NCBI RefSeq assembly: GCF_021800405.1
Contig: NZ_CP084550.1
Span: forward strand, 3,844,001-3,908,000
From: Arthrobacter sp. FW306-07-I
GTDB taxonomy: Bacteria > Actinomycetota > Actinomycetes > Actinomycetales > Micrococcaceae
Direction: 5' to 3'
DNA: 64,000 nucleotides
In this document: positions 17,088 through 25,177 of the stretch, in pieces
How positions within the stretch are numbered: the first letter of the stretch is position 1
How the letters are laid out: each line of letters opens with the position of its first letter
Position numbers and translations under genes: made by a program
The notes under the pieces: model-generated
What the model saw: the letters and a program-made list of their open reading frames with translations, nothing else
Database searches by the model: none
What the model was told of the DNA's origin: nothing

Positions 17088-17846
17088 TCATGCAGCTTTG
17101 GGCGCTCCGCCGGTGCGGCGTCGGCGTACCAGCCGTTGTGCCTGCTCCTTCGTGGCCATGGCGCGGAGCCGGGGAACGACCCCCATGGCAAGGGGCTGCC
17201 CGTGACCGGGCGCCAGCAAGCGGGGGCCCAACTCCGCCAATCGCGAGACTGATTCCAAGGACATCTTCCAGTTCCAGGTGGTGTACCAGGGCGGGCCGGA
17301 CAAGTCGGGTGATGCCAGCAGGACTCCGCGCAGCGAGTTCAAATTCACCGTCACCACCGCATCTCCAGTCATCAGGAGGCCGTCCCTGGAGCGCCAGTAG
17401 GCGACATGTCCGGGTGTGTGACCAGGGGTCGGAACGGCAGCCCAATCTGGCAGACCGGGAACTTCCCCACTGCGCGGAAGTCCTTGCACCACGTCGGAGA
17501 TGTCGTTTGCCGCTTCCATGCGTCGGCGGGCACGAGTCGGCAATGACCACAGGAACGGGGCAACCAGCCAGCGGTCCAGCGGCATCGAGAATTCGGGAAT
17601 GTAGCGTCCGGCAGCCATTGGCAGCTCAGCCTGATGGACGTACACCGGGATGTTCCAAGAGCGCGCCAGTGCACCGGCGGCACCTGAGTGGTCCGGGTGG
17701 ATATGCGTCAGGAAAATGGCAGCCGGCGCGTTCCCGGCTCCGAGCATCTTCTCCACAGCACCGAGAACGGCTCTTGCACTGCCGGCCCACCCGCAGTCAA
17801 CCATTACCCAGCCGGAACCCGAACGGACAAGGTAGAGGTTTGCGGC
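17088..17846 (-). pseudogene. MBL-fold metallo-hydrolase, C-terminal part of a gene split by an IS
   Basis: This part encodes 252 residues of a metallo-beta-lactamase-fold hydrolase: LTHIHPDHSGAAGAL (HxHxDH metal motif), PTPGHTPGHVAYW, LLMTGDAVV (metal Asp) and LAPGHGQPL. The start of the fold is missing: reading upstream from the internal ATG at 17804 the frame continues (NLYLVRSGSGWVM) straight into the IS boundary at 17852. The missing N-terminus lies on the far side of the IS at 18967-19035 in the same frame; joining them through one target copy gives a normal 275-residue protein. The internal ATG might still give a shortened product, but it would lack the first beta strands. Confidence 0.85.
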
Positions 17847-17847
17847 C

Positions 17848-18840
17848 CTAGGTGTACTGCCCAGGCAGGTTGGTTAAGCGGCTGATGGGCGGGTGGCCTC
17901 CGATTGCGGTGTGGGGCCTGTGGTGATTGTAGTGGTGCAGCCATGCCGGGAGGGCGTTTCTGCGGGCTGATTCCGTAGCGTAGAAGCGTTTGAATGCCCA
18001 CCCGTCGGCAAGGGTTCGGTGGAAACGTTCAATCTTGCCGTTGGTCTGCGGCCGGTAGGGTCGGGTCTTCTTTGCCCTGATGTCCAGCTCCCGGCAGGCG
18101 TCGCGCCAGAGATGTGATTTGTAGGCCGCCCCGTTGTCAGAGAGAACCCGTTCCACGGTGACGCCGCGGGCAGCGAACCAGGACACAGCCCTTTGCAGGA
18201 CTGCTACTGCGGTGGCTGCCGTTTCATCGCCGTGGATCTCGGCGTAGGCGACCCTGGAATGGTCGTCGATGACCGTGTGCACGTAGGCGGTCCCGATCAG
18301 CGGGTTGCGGTGTTTGCTGCGGGGCTTTGAGGGAGTCGCAGCACGGTTCTGTTTGCCTTGCTGCCGGCCGACGTAGCGCCAGCCGCCGCCGTCGGGGATG
18401 TTGCCGAGCTTCTTCACATCGACGTGGATCATCGCTCCGGGAGTCTCGTGTTCGTAGCGGCGGATGACTTCTCCGGTGCGCTTGTCCACGTGATGAAGGC
18501 GGTTCAGCCGGCACCGGACCAGGACCGCGTGCACGGTCGAGGCCGGCATGGCCAGCTTCGCCCCGATCGCGACCGGTCCCAGCCGTTGCTTCCAGCGCAG
18601 GTGCACGACTTTGCGCACCAGCTGCTGCGGCGTCCGGTTGGCCACCCGGTACGGGCGGGAGGACCTCTCAGCCATACCGGCCTCACCCATCGCGGCGTAA
18701 CGGGCCGCCCACCGTTTCGCGGTCGGCCAGGAGCAGTTGAACTGCTCGGCAGCCCGGGATACTGGCCAGCCGTGGTCCACGATCAGACGCGCGACGCGCA
18801 AACGTTGGCGCGGAGTCAAAGCGGCATTAGCGTGGGACAT
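17848..18840 (-). CDS. IS481-family transposase
   Basis: 330 residues. The N-terminal helix-turn-helix region (NAALTPRQRLRVARLIVDHG, then VSRAAEQFNCSWPTAKRW) is followed by a DDE integrase core: IHVDVKKLG (first Asp), VLSDNGAAYKS (second Asp with DNG), and RPYRPQTNGKIERFHRTL (Glu), the spacing and GKIERF context of IS3/IS481 enzymes. All three acidic residues are present and no frameshift is seen. The stop codon (TAG) is not encoded by the element: it is completed by the CCTAGG target duplication at its left edge. Confidence 0.95.
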   Translation of the reverse strand: MSHANAALTPRQRLRVARLIVDHGWPVSRAAEQFNCSWPTAKRWAARYAAMGEAGMAERSSRPYRVANRTPQQLVRKVVHLRWKQRLGPVAIGAKLAMPASTVHAVLVRCRLNRLHHVDKRTGEVIRRYEHETPGAMIHVDVKKLGNIPDGGGWRYVGRQQGKQNRAATPSKPRSKHRNPLIGTAYVHTVIDDHSRVAYAEIHGDETAATAVAVLQRAVSWFAARGVTVERVLSDNGAAYKSHLWRDACRELDIRAKKTRPYRPQTNGKIERFHRTLADGWAFKRFYATESARRNALPAWLHHYNHHRPHTAIGGHPPISRLTNLPGQYT

Positions 18841-18966
18841 GAGGACCTCCTGGTCGCTGCAGCGGTTGTCTAAGCAACTCCACTGTGCAACCGGAGGTCC
18901 TCACCTTTGGGTCAACGACTCCAGCGAGTCATCACATTCACCCAACCAACGTCCCTGGGTAGTACA
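17853..18966 (-). mobile_element. IS481-family insertion sequence with 6-bp target duplication
   Basis: A 1114-bp element bounded by imperfect inverted repeats (left TGTACTGCCCAGGCAGGTTG; right end, read inward, TGTACTACCCAGGGACGTTG). It is flanked on both sides by CCTAGG (17847-17852 and 18967-18972), a 6-bp duplication of the NCTAGN form known for IS481. It carries one transposase gene filling almost the whole element and has split an MBL-fold hydrolase gene. The intact ends, open transposase and perfect duplication suggest a recent insertion. Confidence 0.93.
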
Positions 18967-19035
18967 CCTAGGCCCCGTACCGGCGGTCATGAGCACCACG
19001 CCGGAGGCAATCTCCCGCGGTTCCGAAACCCGCAT
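18967..19035 (-). pseudogene. N-terminal fragment of the IS-split MBL-fold hydrolase
   Basis: From an ATG at 19035 the frame reads MRVSEPREIASGVVLMTAGTG and then enters the CCTAGG target copy (Pro-Arg), the same two residues found at the other IS edge. This is a typical first strand pair of an MBL-fold protein. The start choice is tentative because no strong ribosome site is seen. Bases 19036-19217 upstream hold no further gene that I can support. Confidence 0.8.
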
Positions 19036-19217
19036 CACCGTGGCATCACACCGCTGGAAATAAGGGGACGGGTGGAGCACAGGCGCGCGAAAGATCGACA
19101 TGCACAAGATTCGCCCTTGCACCGCAGCGGTGACCGGTCGGACAGTTGCACCACTGGACCTCGCATGCACCCAGTTTTCCGCCGCCCTATCTTGCCCAGT
19201 AGGGCCGAACGGCCTTT

Positions 19218-20096
19218 CTAGCCGTCCGCCCCGGGCAGGCACACCTCCACAAGCTCTCCACTGACGCGCGTCTCGAAAAGAGGCTGCCGGGAAGTTGCCG
19301 GCCCCGCCTTCACCTCTCCGGTGCGCAGCGAGAAAGTGCTCCGGTGCCATGGGCAGACGACGCACGGGTCGCCGTCGTCGTCCTTGATCTTTCCTTCGTG
19401 AAGCGGTCCGGAAAGATGGCTGCAGACGTCGGACAGTACGTTGACGGTGTCGCCCTCGCGGTGTACCAACAGCGGGATGCCGGCCACCTCGCGCTTGTGC
19501 AGGCCACCCTCAGGCAGCTCCGCCAACGGCGCCAACGGGTGCCAGCCGGAGGGGAAACGGTGCGGGACGTCCTCACTGTGGTTCACGCCGGCGGCCTGGC
19601 GGTAGGAAAGGTGGCCGCCAAGGAAACCGCCGGCGCCCACAGTGGCAAGCCCAAGATAGGCAAGAACCTTGCCGCTGCCCTGGCTGCCCCTGGCCCGTTG
19701 GATGAGTGATGCGATGTAAAGGCTCGTTGCCGCCACATTGGCCGCTGCATGCACCAGTCCAACCCGTTGCTGTTGTGGGTGCAGCTGGGACCAGTCCGTG
19801 AACCCTGCGAGCGCAGACGGAAGCACGCTGGCAGTTCCCACTCCGATCAACAGCCTGGCCGCTTTTTCAGCCCCTGGAACCGCGTCGAGGACACCGGCTG
19901 ACACCCAGGCACCGAGCGGGACCTGGACGGCAAGGGGATGCACGGGGTGTCCGATGGGAACGCCATGCAGGATGTCGCGGGCCCACTGGGGTTTGATGAC
20001 CTTTTTGACGGCCTTCCTGACGCTCTTGGCCAGCGGGTCAAGCCATTCGGCGTCCTCAAGGCGGGTGACAAGCTCAAGTGCAGGCAACGGTTTCAT
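19218..20096 (-). CDS. Membrane protein with DUF2231 domain fused to a Rieske [2Fe-2S] domain
   Basis: 292 residues from the ATG at 20096 (AAGGGA upstream). Residues about 50-165 are a DUF2231-type membrane region with short hydrophobic segments (HPVHPLAVQVPLGAWVSAGV, LIGVGTASVLPSALAGF, LVHAAANVAATSLYIASLI, VLAYLGLATVGAGGFLGGHL). Residues about 190-290 are a Rieske ferredoxin domain with CSHLSGPLHEG and CPWHRSTFSL giving the C-x-H and C-x2-H cluster ligands. It is probably a membrane-anchored electron carrier; the partner is unknown. The gene is not obviously in an operon. Confidence 0.85.
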   Translation of the reverse strand: MKPLPALELVTRLEDAEWLDPLAKSVRKAVKKVIKPQWARDILHGVPIGHPVHPLAVQVPLGAWVSAGVLDAVPGAEKAARLLIGVGTASVLPSALAGFTDWSQLHPQQQRVGLVHAAANVAATSLYIASLIQRARGSQGSGKVLAYLGLATVGAGGFLGGHLSYRQAAGVNHSEDVPHRFPSGWHPLAPLAELPEGGLHKREVAGIPLLVHREGDTVNVLSDVCSHLSGPLHEGKIKDDDGDPCVVCPWHRSTFSLRTGEVKAGPATSRQPLFETRVSGELVEVCLPGADG

Positions 20097-20184
20097 GTGA
20101 CGTCCCTTACCCCGATCAGGCCGGTCCACTCATCACGGAACACCCTGTTTTGGCAAAGCCCAAGGGTCGCTGCTCGAGGCAAAC

Positions 20185-20484
20185 TTACCGCAGCGGCGAT
20201 CCCAGGACAGTGAACCGATGGCCGCCCATCTCCCCGGACAGAAGCGGCATGGACTCAGCTATCGCCGCGCGGGTGCTGTCGAGTTGCAGTGAGGCCTGGT
20301 GCGCCTCTGCGGACTCCCAGAGTTCGGAAACGAACACCGTGTCCGGCACGTCATCGTTGATGCCCACCTCATAGAGCAAGCAACCGGCTTCCCGCATCTC
20401 CGGCTTGGGCCGAAGCAGGATGGCAACGAGGGCATCGCGCTGCCCCGGCTTGGTACCAAGGGTTCCCACATTCGCAAATGTCAT
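20185..20484 (-). CDS. Antibiotic biosynthesis monooxygenase (ABM)-type dimeric barrel protein
   Basis: 99 residues from the ATG at 20484. It has the ABM layout: opening strand VGTLGTKPGQRDALVAILLR, EAGCLLYEVGINDDVPDTVF, VSELWESAEAHQASLQ, then a short final strand. Such proteins act on quinol-like or heme substrates, or only bind small ligands; no specific substrate can be given. Ribosome site is weak. It reads in the same direction as the Rieske-DUF2231 gene with an 88-bp gap. Confidence 0.7.
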   Translation of the reverse strand: MTFANVGTLGTKPGQRDALVAILLRPKPEMREAGCLLYEVGINDDVPDTVFVSELWESAEAHQASLQLDSTRAAIAESMPLLSGEMGGHRFTVLGSPLR

Positions 20485-20799
20485 GGAAACAGTGTGCGGC
20501 ACGGCCGCGACAATCGGCGGGCCGTTCCGCCTACCCACGGGAAAACCCCCACAAGCAGGGTAGGTGCTCCCCTAGTACGCCCCTAAGCGCGGGCGGAAGA
20601 TTAAACGACCGGATAACCGCGTCAAACATCAAGCGGAAGGATCCGGAGTCGAAGCCACCCGCTTCGGCGGGCGGGCTGTCTGAAATGGGACGGGCAGGCA
20701 CGGGGCCGCCACACCGGTTTTACAACATACTCATTAGTCGCGACGGTTCTGAAGGCTGCCCGCAAAGGTGAATCACCCCCCTTTGAGGAGCAACGAAAA
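20485..20799. other. 315-bp intergenic stretch
   Basis: No gene is supported here. It must hold the divergent promoters for the ABM gene and the secreted protein at 20800. A small CCCGC-TTCG-GCGGG hairpin lies near 20659-20672; its role is unclear. Confidence 0.5.
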
Positions 20800-21273
20800 A
20801 TGTCCAACACTGGAACAAACCGCCAAACCAAGGCACGGACGGCCCTGGTTCCGTTGGTTTCACTGGGCCTGCTCGGGGTTTCCCTGGCAATGGCCGCCCC
20901 CGCTAACGCGGAGACAAGCCGCAACGGCTGTACGGTCAACCCCTTGGATCCAAAGGATCTCCGCGGGGACGACGTCGACTTCAGGATCACAGTGGATTGC
21001 AACGGCCAAAAGACCGTCGAGATCCGCCAGAGGATCTATGAAGACGAGAGCCACCACGGTGACCTCCTCGTCAAACGACAGTTCACGGAGGAATTTGGCC
21101 GCCATGACGACGCGAGGACCGTTCACTACTTTGTCGATGTTCGCAACCACGACCGCAAGGGCGAAAAGGTCTACCAACTCGTCTCATTCCGGGTGGAGAA
21201 CCACGGCGGCCATTGGTCGGACTGGACCCCATGGGAGAAGAGCGCCGTAGTGGAAGTGCACGGCGGCAAATAG
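20800..21273 (+). CDS. Secreted protein of unknown function
   Basis: 157 residues from the ATG at 20800 (TTTGAGGAG upstream). A signal peptide (TALVPLVSLGLLGVSLAMA, cleavage after ANA near 37) precedes a hydrophilic beta-type domain with two cysteines (RNGCTVNP and ITVDCNGQ), likely disulphide-bonded, and HSD/W-rich stretches (ENHGGHWSDWTPWEK). No family is recognised. It ends at a good hairpin shared with the convergent Lrp gene. Confidence 0.65.
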   Translation: MSNTGTNRQTKARTALVPLVSLGLLGVSLAMAAPANAETSRNGCTVNPLDPKDLRGDDVDFRITVDCNGQKTVEIRQRIYEDESHHGDLLVKRQFTEEFGRHDDARTVHYFVDVRNHDRKGEKVYQLVSFRVENHGGHWSDWTPWEKSAVVEVHGGK

Positions 21274-21288
21274 ACCTTCCAGGTCCAC

Positions 21289-21325
21289 AGTGGGGAACCA
21301 GGGGTTAGGCTCCTGGTTCCCCACT
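21289..21325. terminator. Bidirectional terminator
   Basis: A 14-bp perfect stem (AGTGGGGAACCAGG, 21289-21302, with 21312-21325) and 9-nt loop, followed by TTGTCG. It lies between convergent genes. Confidence 0.75.
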
Positions 21326-21338
21326 TTGTCGCCCCGTT

Positions 21339-22358
21339 TCAGTCCGCGGCACCCAGGTTCCCGGCATGGACGACGGCGCCACTCGCCGTCGTGTCTTCCT
21401 TCAGCATCCAGCCCACCCGTTTGACCGTTCGCAACATCACGGCGCTCTCTACGATGTCGATGCCAGGCACCTTCTGCTGCAACGCCAGTTCGGCAGACAT
21501 CACGTCGGCCAGGGTCTGCAGCCACATGATGATCACAAAGTTGGTGGGCCCGGTGGTGGAGGCGCTCAACCGGACATTGCTGATGGTCCGGATCTGGGCC
21601 GCAGCGGCGTCATGCTGGCCGGCAGGGACGTTGACGAACCACTGGCAGGTCACCGGAAACGATGAGTAGGCCTGTGCGATCTCACAGCGGAAGGACAGGA
21701 TGCCGCTGGCCAGCACCCGGTTCAACTGCCGCTGGACGGTGGCCGGATGGCGGCCCAGGGAGCGGGCGATGTCCGCCGCGGTGGCCCGGCCGTCCCTCGC
21801 CAGGAACGGCAGCAGGTCAAGGTGGTTCTGCGGAAGCTGGGCGGCCTGCGTGGAGTCCGGCGCAGGCGGGGAAGCAAGCGTCCGCAGGGTGGCAAGCTGG
21901 GCACGGCTCAGGACGTTCAGCCGCCAGTCGTCCCCGCTGCTATGCAGCCGGGTACACAGCGCCACCTGGTACTTGGTGAGTCCCTCAACAGCCTTCAGGC
22001 GGGTGATGATTTTGGCGCTGAACTCCTCCAGCGAGCGGGTGATGACGGTCAGCATCAGGTCGCGGTTGCTGGCTGACTCCTCCACCGTGACGATCTCGGG
22101 GACGGCCGCCAGCTCCGCGGTGACGCTGTCCCGCAGGTTCATCTCACAGTCCACTGCCACATAAGCCAGGAGCATCTGCTTCGGGTCGCCCGCCAGGTGT
22201 GCCGTCACCCATGCGGCACCGTTTGAGGTCAGGCGGTCCCAGCGGGCGGCCAGCGTGGTGGCGTGCACGCCGAGGACCTTCGCGGCATCGGCCCAGCCCA
22301 GCCTCGGTGAGGCCTGCAGGACCTGGATCAGGGCAAGATCGTCCTCGCTGAGCTCCAC
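21339..22358 (-). CDS. Tandem Lrp/AsnC-type transcriptional regulator
   Basis: 339 residues, about twice the normal Lrp length. Two helix-turn-helix units are visible: DDLALIQVLQASPRLGWADA...GVHATTLAARWDRL at the start, and LPFLARDGRATAADIARSLG...HPATVQRQLNRVL near 200. Each is followed by an AsnC/RAM-like ligand domain (second: FPVTCQWFVNVPAGQHDAAA to PTNFVIIMWLQTL). It is divergent from the M20 amidohydrolase/MFS pair with a 136-bp gap, so it most likely controls them in response to the amino acid or amide released. Confidence 0.85.
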   Translation of the reverse strand: MELSEDDLALIQVLQASPRLGWADAAKVLGVHATTLAARWDRLTSNGAAWVTAHLAGDPKQMLLAYVAVDCEMNLRDSVTAELAAVPEIVTVEESASNRDLMLTVITRSLEEFSAKIITRLKAVEGLTKYQVALCTRLHSSGDDWRLNVLSRAQLATLRTLASPPAPDSTQAAQLPQNHLDLLPFLARDGRATAADIARSLGRHPATVQRQLNRVLASGILSFRCEIAQAYSSFPVTCQWFVNVPAGQHDAAAAQIRTISNVRLSASTTGPTNFVIIMWLQTLADVMSAELALQQKVPGIDIVESAVMLRTVKRVGWMLKEDTTASGAVVHAGNLGAAD

Positions 22359-22494
22359 CAGGCCCTCCTAGGGTTTGCACGAATCCTGCCAGGAAGAGCA
22401 GGCAGGAGGATAATTCCAGCGGTTTCCACAAGTGTGAACCACGCCACTTCACAATAGTCCACAAGCCCTGATGCCGACCGCCGAGGAGTGACCC

Positions 22495-23727
22495 GTGCCC
22501 ATTAGAGATGACGCCCAAGACCTACAGGGAGACCTGACCCGCCTGCGCCACGACCTTCACCGGCAGCCGGAAATCGGGCTCCACCTCCCCCGCACCCAGG
22601 AGAAGGTCCTTGAGGCGCTGGAGGGGCTCCCGTACGAGATCACCCTGGGCAAGGAGACGACGTCGGTCACGGCAGTGCTGCGCGGAGGCGCCGGTTCCAC
22701 TTCGGGCGAGGACGCAAAGCCCCGCCCTGCCGTCCTCCTCCGCGCCGACATGGACGGGTTGCCCGTCCAGGAGAAAAGCGGAGTGGACTTCACTTCACAG
22801 GCTGACGGCGCCATGCATGCCTGCGGCCACGACCTGCACACCTCAATGCTCGCCGGGGCCGCCACCCTCCTGGCCGAGAAGAGGCACCAACTCAACGGCG
22901 ACGTCGTCCTGATGTTCCAGCCCGGCGAGGAAGGCTTCGACGGCGCCAGCTACATGCTCCGCGAAGGCGTTTTGGATGCCGCCGGCACCCGGGTCAGCGC
23001 GGCCTACGGCATGCACGTGTTCTCCTCACTCGAGCCGCACGGCACATTCTGCACAAAGCCCGGCGTCATGCTCAGCGCCTCCGACGGCCTGGAAGTCACG
23101 GTGCTCGGCGCCGGCGGCCACGGCTCCGCCCCGCACTCCGCGAAGGACCCGGTCACCGTTGCCGCGGAGATGGTGACGGCCCTGCAGGTGATGGTCACCC
23201 GGCAGTTCAACATGTTCGATCCCGTGGTCCTGTCCGTGGGCGTACTGCACGCCGGCACCAAGCGGAACGTCATCCCGGAGTCGGCCCGCATCGAGGCCAC
23301 TATCCGGACGTTCTCAGAGGCCTCGCGCCTGAAGATGATGGACGCGGTCCCGCGCCTGCTCAAGGGGATCGCCGCCGCGCACGGGGTGGAGGTCGCCGTC
23401 GACTACCTGCAGGAGTACCCCCTCACCATCACCAGCGAGGACGAAACCCACACCGCAGAGAAGGTGATCACCGAACTCTTCGGCGAGCGCCGCCTCTCCC
23501 GCTGGGCCACCCCGCTCAGCGGCTCGGAGGACTTCTCCCGGGTACTGGCCGAGGTGCCCGGCACCTTCGTGGGGCTCAGCGCCGTCGCACCCGGCGACGA
23601 CCACGACGCCTCGCCGTTCAACCACTCACCGTACGCAACGTTCGACGACGGCGTGCTGGCTGACGGGGCCGCACTCTATGCGGAACTCGCCATCTCACGC
23701 CTGGCCGCCCTCGCCAACGCCTCCTAA
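22495..23727 (+). CDS. M20-family amidohydrolase (N-acyl-amino acid/hippurate hydrolase type)
   Basis: 410 residues from a GTG at 22495 with CGAGGAG upstream. It is a two-metal M20D peptidase-like enzyme: LLRADMDGLPVQEKSG, HACGHDLHTSMLAGA, FQPGEEGFDGA (catalytic Glu), AAYGMHVFSS and the dimerization lid GGHGSAPHSAKDP, ending with SGSEDFS. Relatives hydrolyse N-acyl or aryl amides such as hippurate or indole-acetyl amino acids. The substrate is unknown. It forms an operon with the MFS transporter 83 bases downstream and is probably controlled by the divergent tandem-Lrp regulator. Confidence 0.88.
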   Translation: MPIRDDAQDLQGDLTRLRHDLHRQPEIGLHLPRTQEKVLEALEGLPYEITLGKETTSVTAVLRGGAGSTSGEDAKPRPAVLLRADMDGLPVQEKSGVDFTSQADGAMHACGHDLHTSMLAGAATLLAEKRHQLNGDVVLMFQPGEEGFDGASYMLREGVLDAAGTRVSAAYGMHVFSSLEPHGTFCTKPGVMLSASDGLEVTVLGAGGHGSAPHSAKDPVTVAAEMVTALQVMVTRQFNMFDPVVLSVGVLHAGTKRNVIPESARIEATIRTFSEASRLKMMDAVPRLLKGIAAAHGVEVAVDYLQEYPLTITSEDETHTAEKVITELFGERRLSRWATPLSGSEDFSRVLAEVPGTFVGLSAVAPGDDHDASPFNHSPYATFDDGVLADGAALYAELAISRLAALANAS

Positions 23728-23810
23728 AGAGCCCCCTAAAGAACCCAGCACCCCAAGAAATCGGCAGCAGCGCCGCTGCCCCTCCAGACCAACCGACCAG
23801 GAAGAACACC

Positions 23811-25100
23811 ATGTCAGTTGCAGCAACCAAGTCCAGGACCGGCCGCATGTCCACCGCCAAGACCGTCGTCGGCACCGGCATCGGCAACGCCGTCGAGTGG
23901 TACGACTGGGCCATCTACGCCACCTTCACCCCGTTCATCGCCAGCCAACTCTTCAGCAAGGAAGACCCGGCGTCGGCGGTGCTGTCCACCCTGGCGATCT
24001 TCGCCGTCGGCTTTGTGGCCCGGCCGTTTGGCGGCTTCCTCTTTGGCTGGATCGGCGACCGGATCGGCCGCAAGTCCTCAATGACCCTCGCCGTGGGCCT
24101 CGCCTCGCTGGGCAGCCTGATGATCGGCATCGCACCCACCTTCGCCAGCGTCGGCGCGTTCGCCTCCCTGATGCTGCTGGCAGCCCGGCTGGTCCAGGGC
24201 CTGGCGCACGGTGGTGAGCTGCCGTCGTCGCAGACGTACCTGTCGGAGATGGCACCCAGGGAGCACCGCGGCTTTTGGGCCACCCTTATTTACACCTCAG
24301 GGACGGTGGGCATCCTGTTCGGCACGCTGCTGGGGGCCGTGCTCAACATGGCACTGAGCACCGAGGCGATGAACGCCTGGGGCTGGCGCATTCCGTCCCT
24401 GATCGGCGCCGCGATGGGCTTGTACGCGCTGATCATGCGGTCGCGGCTGCACGAAACCGAGGCCTTCCAGGGTGAGGCTGCCACCGAGAAGCGCGCCGCG
24501 ATCTGGCCGCAGGTTGTCCGCTACCGCAAGCAGGCCCTGCAGGTCATCGGGCTGACGGTGGGCCTCACGGTGATCTACTACATCTGGGGCGTGGTGGCAC
24601 CGAGCTACGCCACCACCGCACTGAAGATCGACCGGGGCGAAGCATTGTGGGCCAGCGTCGTGGCCAACATCGTGTTCATCGCCGCCCTGCCGGTCTGGGG
24701 CAAGCTGTCTGACCGGATCGGCCGCAAGAAAGTCCTCTGGGCCGGCGCCATCGGCTCGGCGGTACTGCACTTCCCCATGACCTGGCTGCTGAAGGACTCA
24801 GCCTGGCAGCTGGCCGTGAGCATGTCCGTGATGCTGGTGTTCATCGCCGCGTGCGCAGCCATCGTCCCGGCCGTTTACGCCGAGCTGTTCCCGACGTCGA
24901 TCCGTACCGTGGGTGTGGGCGTTCCCTACTCCATCTGCGTGGCGCTGTTCGGCGGGACGGCCCCGTACCTGCAGCAGTGGCTCGGCTCCTCGCTGGGCGC
25001 GCCGCAGGTGTTCAACGTGTACGCAGTGCTGCTGCTCGTGGTCAGCGCGGCGTTCGTCTTCACCATCCCCGAGACCAAGGGCAAGGACCTGACGCACTAG
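23811..25100 (+). CDS. MFS transporter, metabolite:H+ symporter type
   Basis: 429 residues with twelve expected membrane segments. GNAVEWYDWAIYATFTPFIA is the first-helix hallmark of the metabolite:H+ symporter branch (relatives of ShiA and ProP), followed by FGWIGDRIGRKSS and the second-half copy KLSDRIGRKKVLW. Its AGGAAG ribosome site and position after the M20 hydrolase suggest that it imports the amide or acid substrate of that enzyme. A strong terminator follows. Confidence 0.88.
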   Translation: MSVAATKSRTGRMSTAKTVVGTGIGNAVEWYDWAIYATFTPFIASQLFSKEDPASAVLSTLAIFAVGFVARPFGGFLFGWIGDRIGRKSSMTLAVGLASLGSLMIGIAPTFASVGAFASLMLLAARLVQGLAHGGELPSSQTYLSEMAPREHRGFWATLIYTSGTVGILFGTLLGAVLNMALSTEAMNAWGWRIPSLIGAAMGLYALIMRSRLHETEAFQGEAATEKRAAIWPQVVRYRKQALQVIGLTVGLTVIYYIWGVVAPSYATTALKIDRGEALWASVVANIVFIAALPVWGKLSDRIGRKKVLWAGAIGSAVLHFPMTWLLKDSAWQLAVSMSVMLVFIAACAAIVPAVYAELFPTSIRTVGVGVPYSICVALFGGTAPYLQQWLGSSLGAPQVFNVYAVLLLVVSAAFVFTIPETKGKDLTH

Positions 25101-25115
25101 GTTTGGTAGTCGAAC

Positions 25116-25147
25116 GGTCCCCGGCGCGTGTGGCTGCGCCGGGGACC
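25116..25147. terminator. Bidirectional terminator after the MFS gene
   Basis: A 12-bp perfect stem (GGTCCCCGGCGC, 25116-25127, with 25136-25147) and 8-nt loop, followed by TTTTCG. Confidence 0.85.
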
Positions 25148-25177
25148 TTTTCGTTCCCGCCTGGGACCCGGCTCCGG

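Noticed and set aside
17088..17804. Intact 238-residue MBL hydrolase starting at the internal ATG
   Set aside because: The frame continues upstream into the IS boundary and the missing first strands are found beyond the IS, so this is the larger part of a split gene.
18901..19365. 154-residue minus-strand frame across the right IS end
   Set aside because: It joins non-coding IS end sequence to the true N-terminal piece of the MBL gene and arginine-rich upstream sequence; it is a chimera created by insertion.
20745..20799. Possible c-di-AMP (ydaO) riboswitch before the secreted protein gene, suggested by GGTGAATCACCCC
   Set aside because: Only the 3' fragment of the consensus is present; the other conserved helices are missing.
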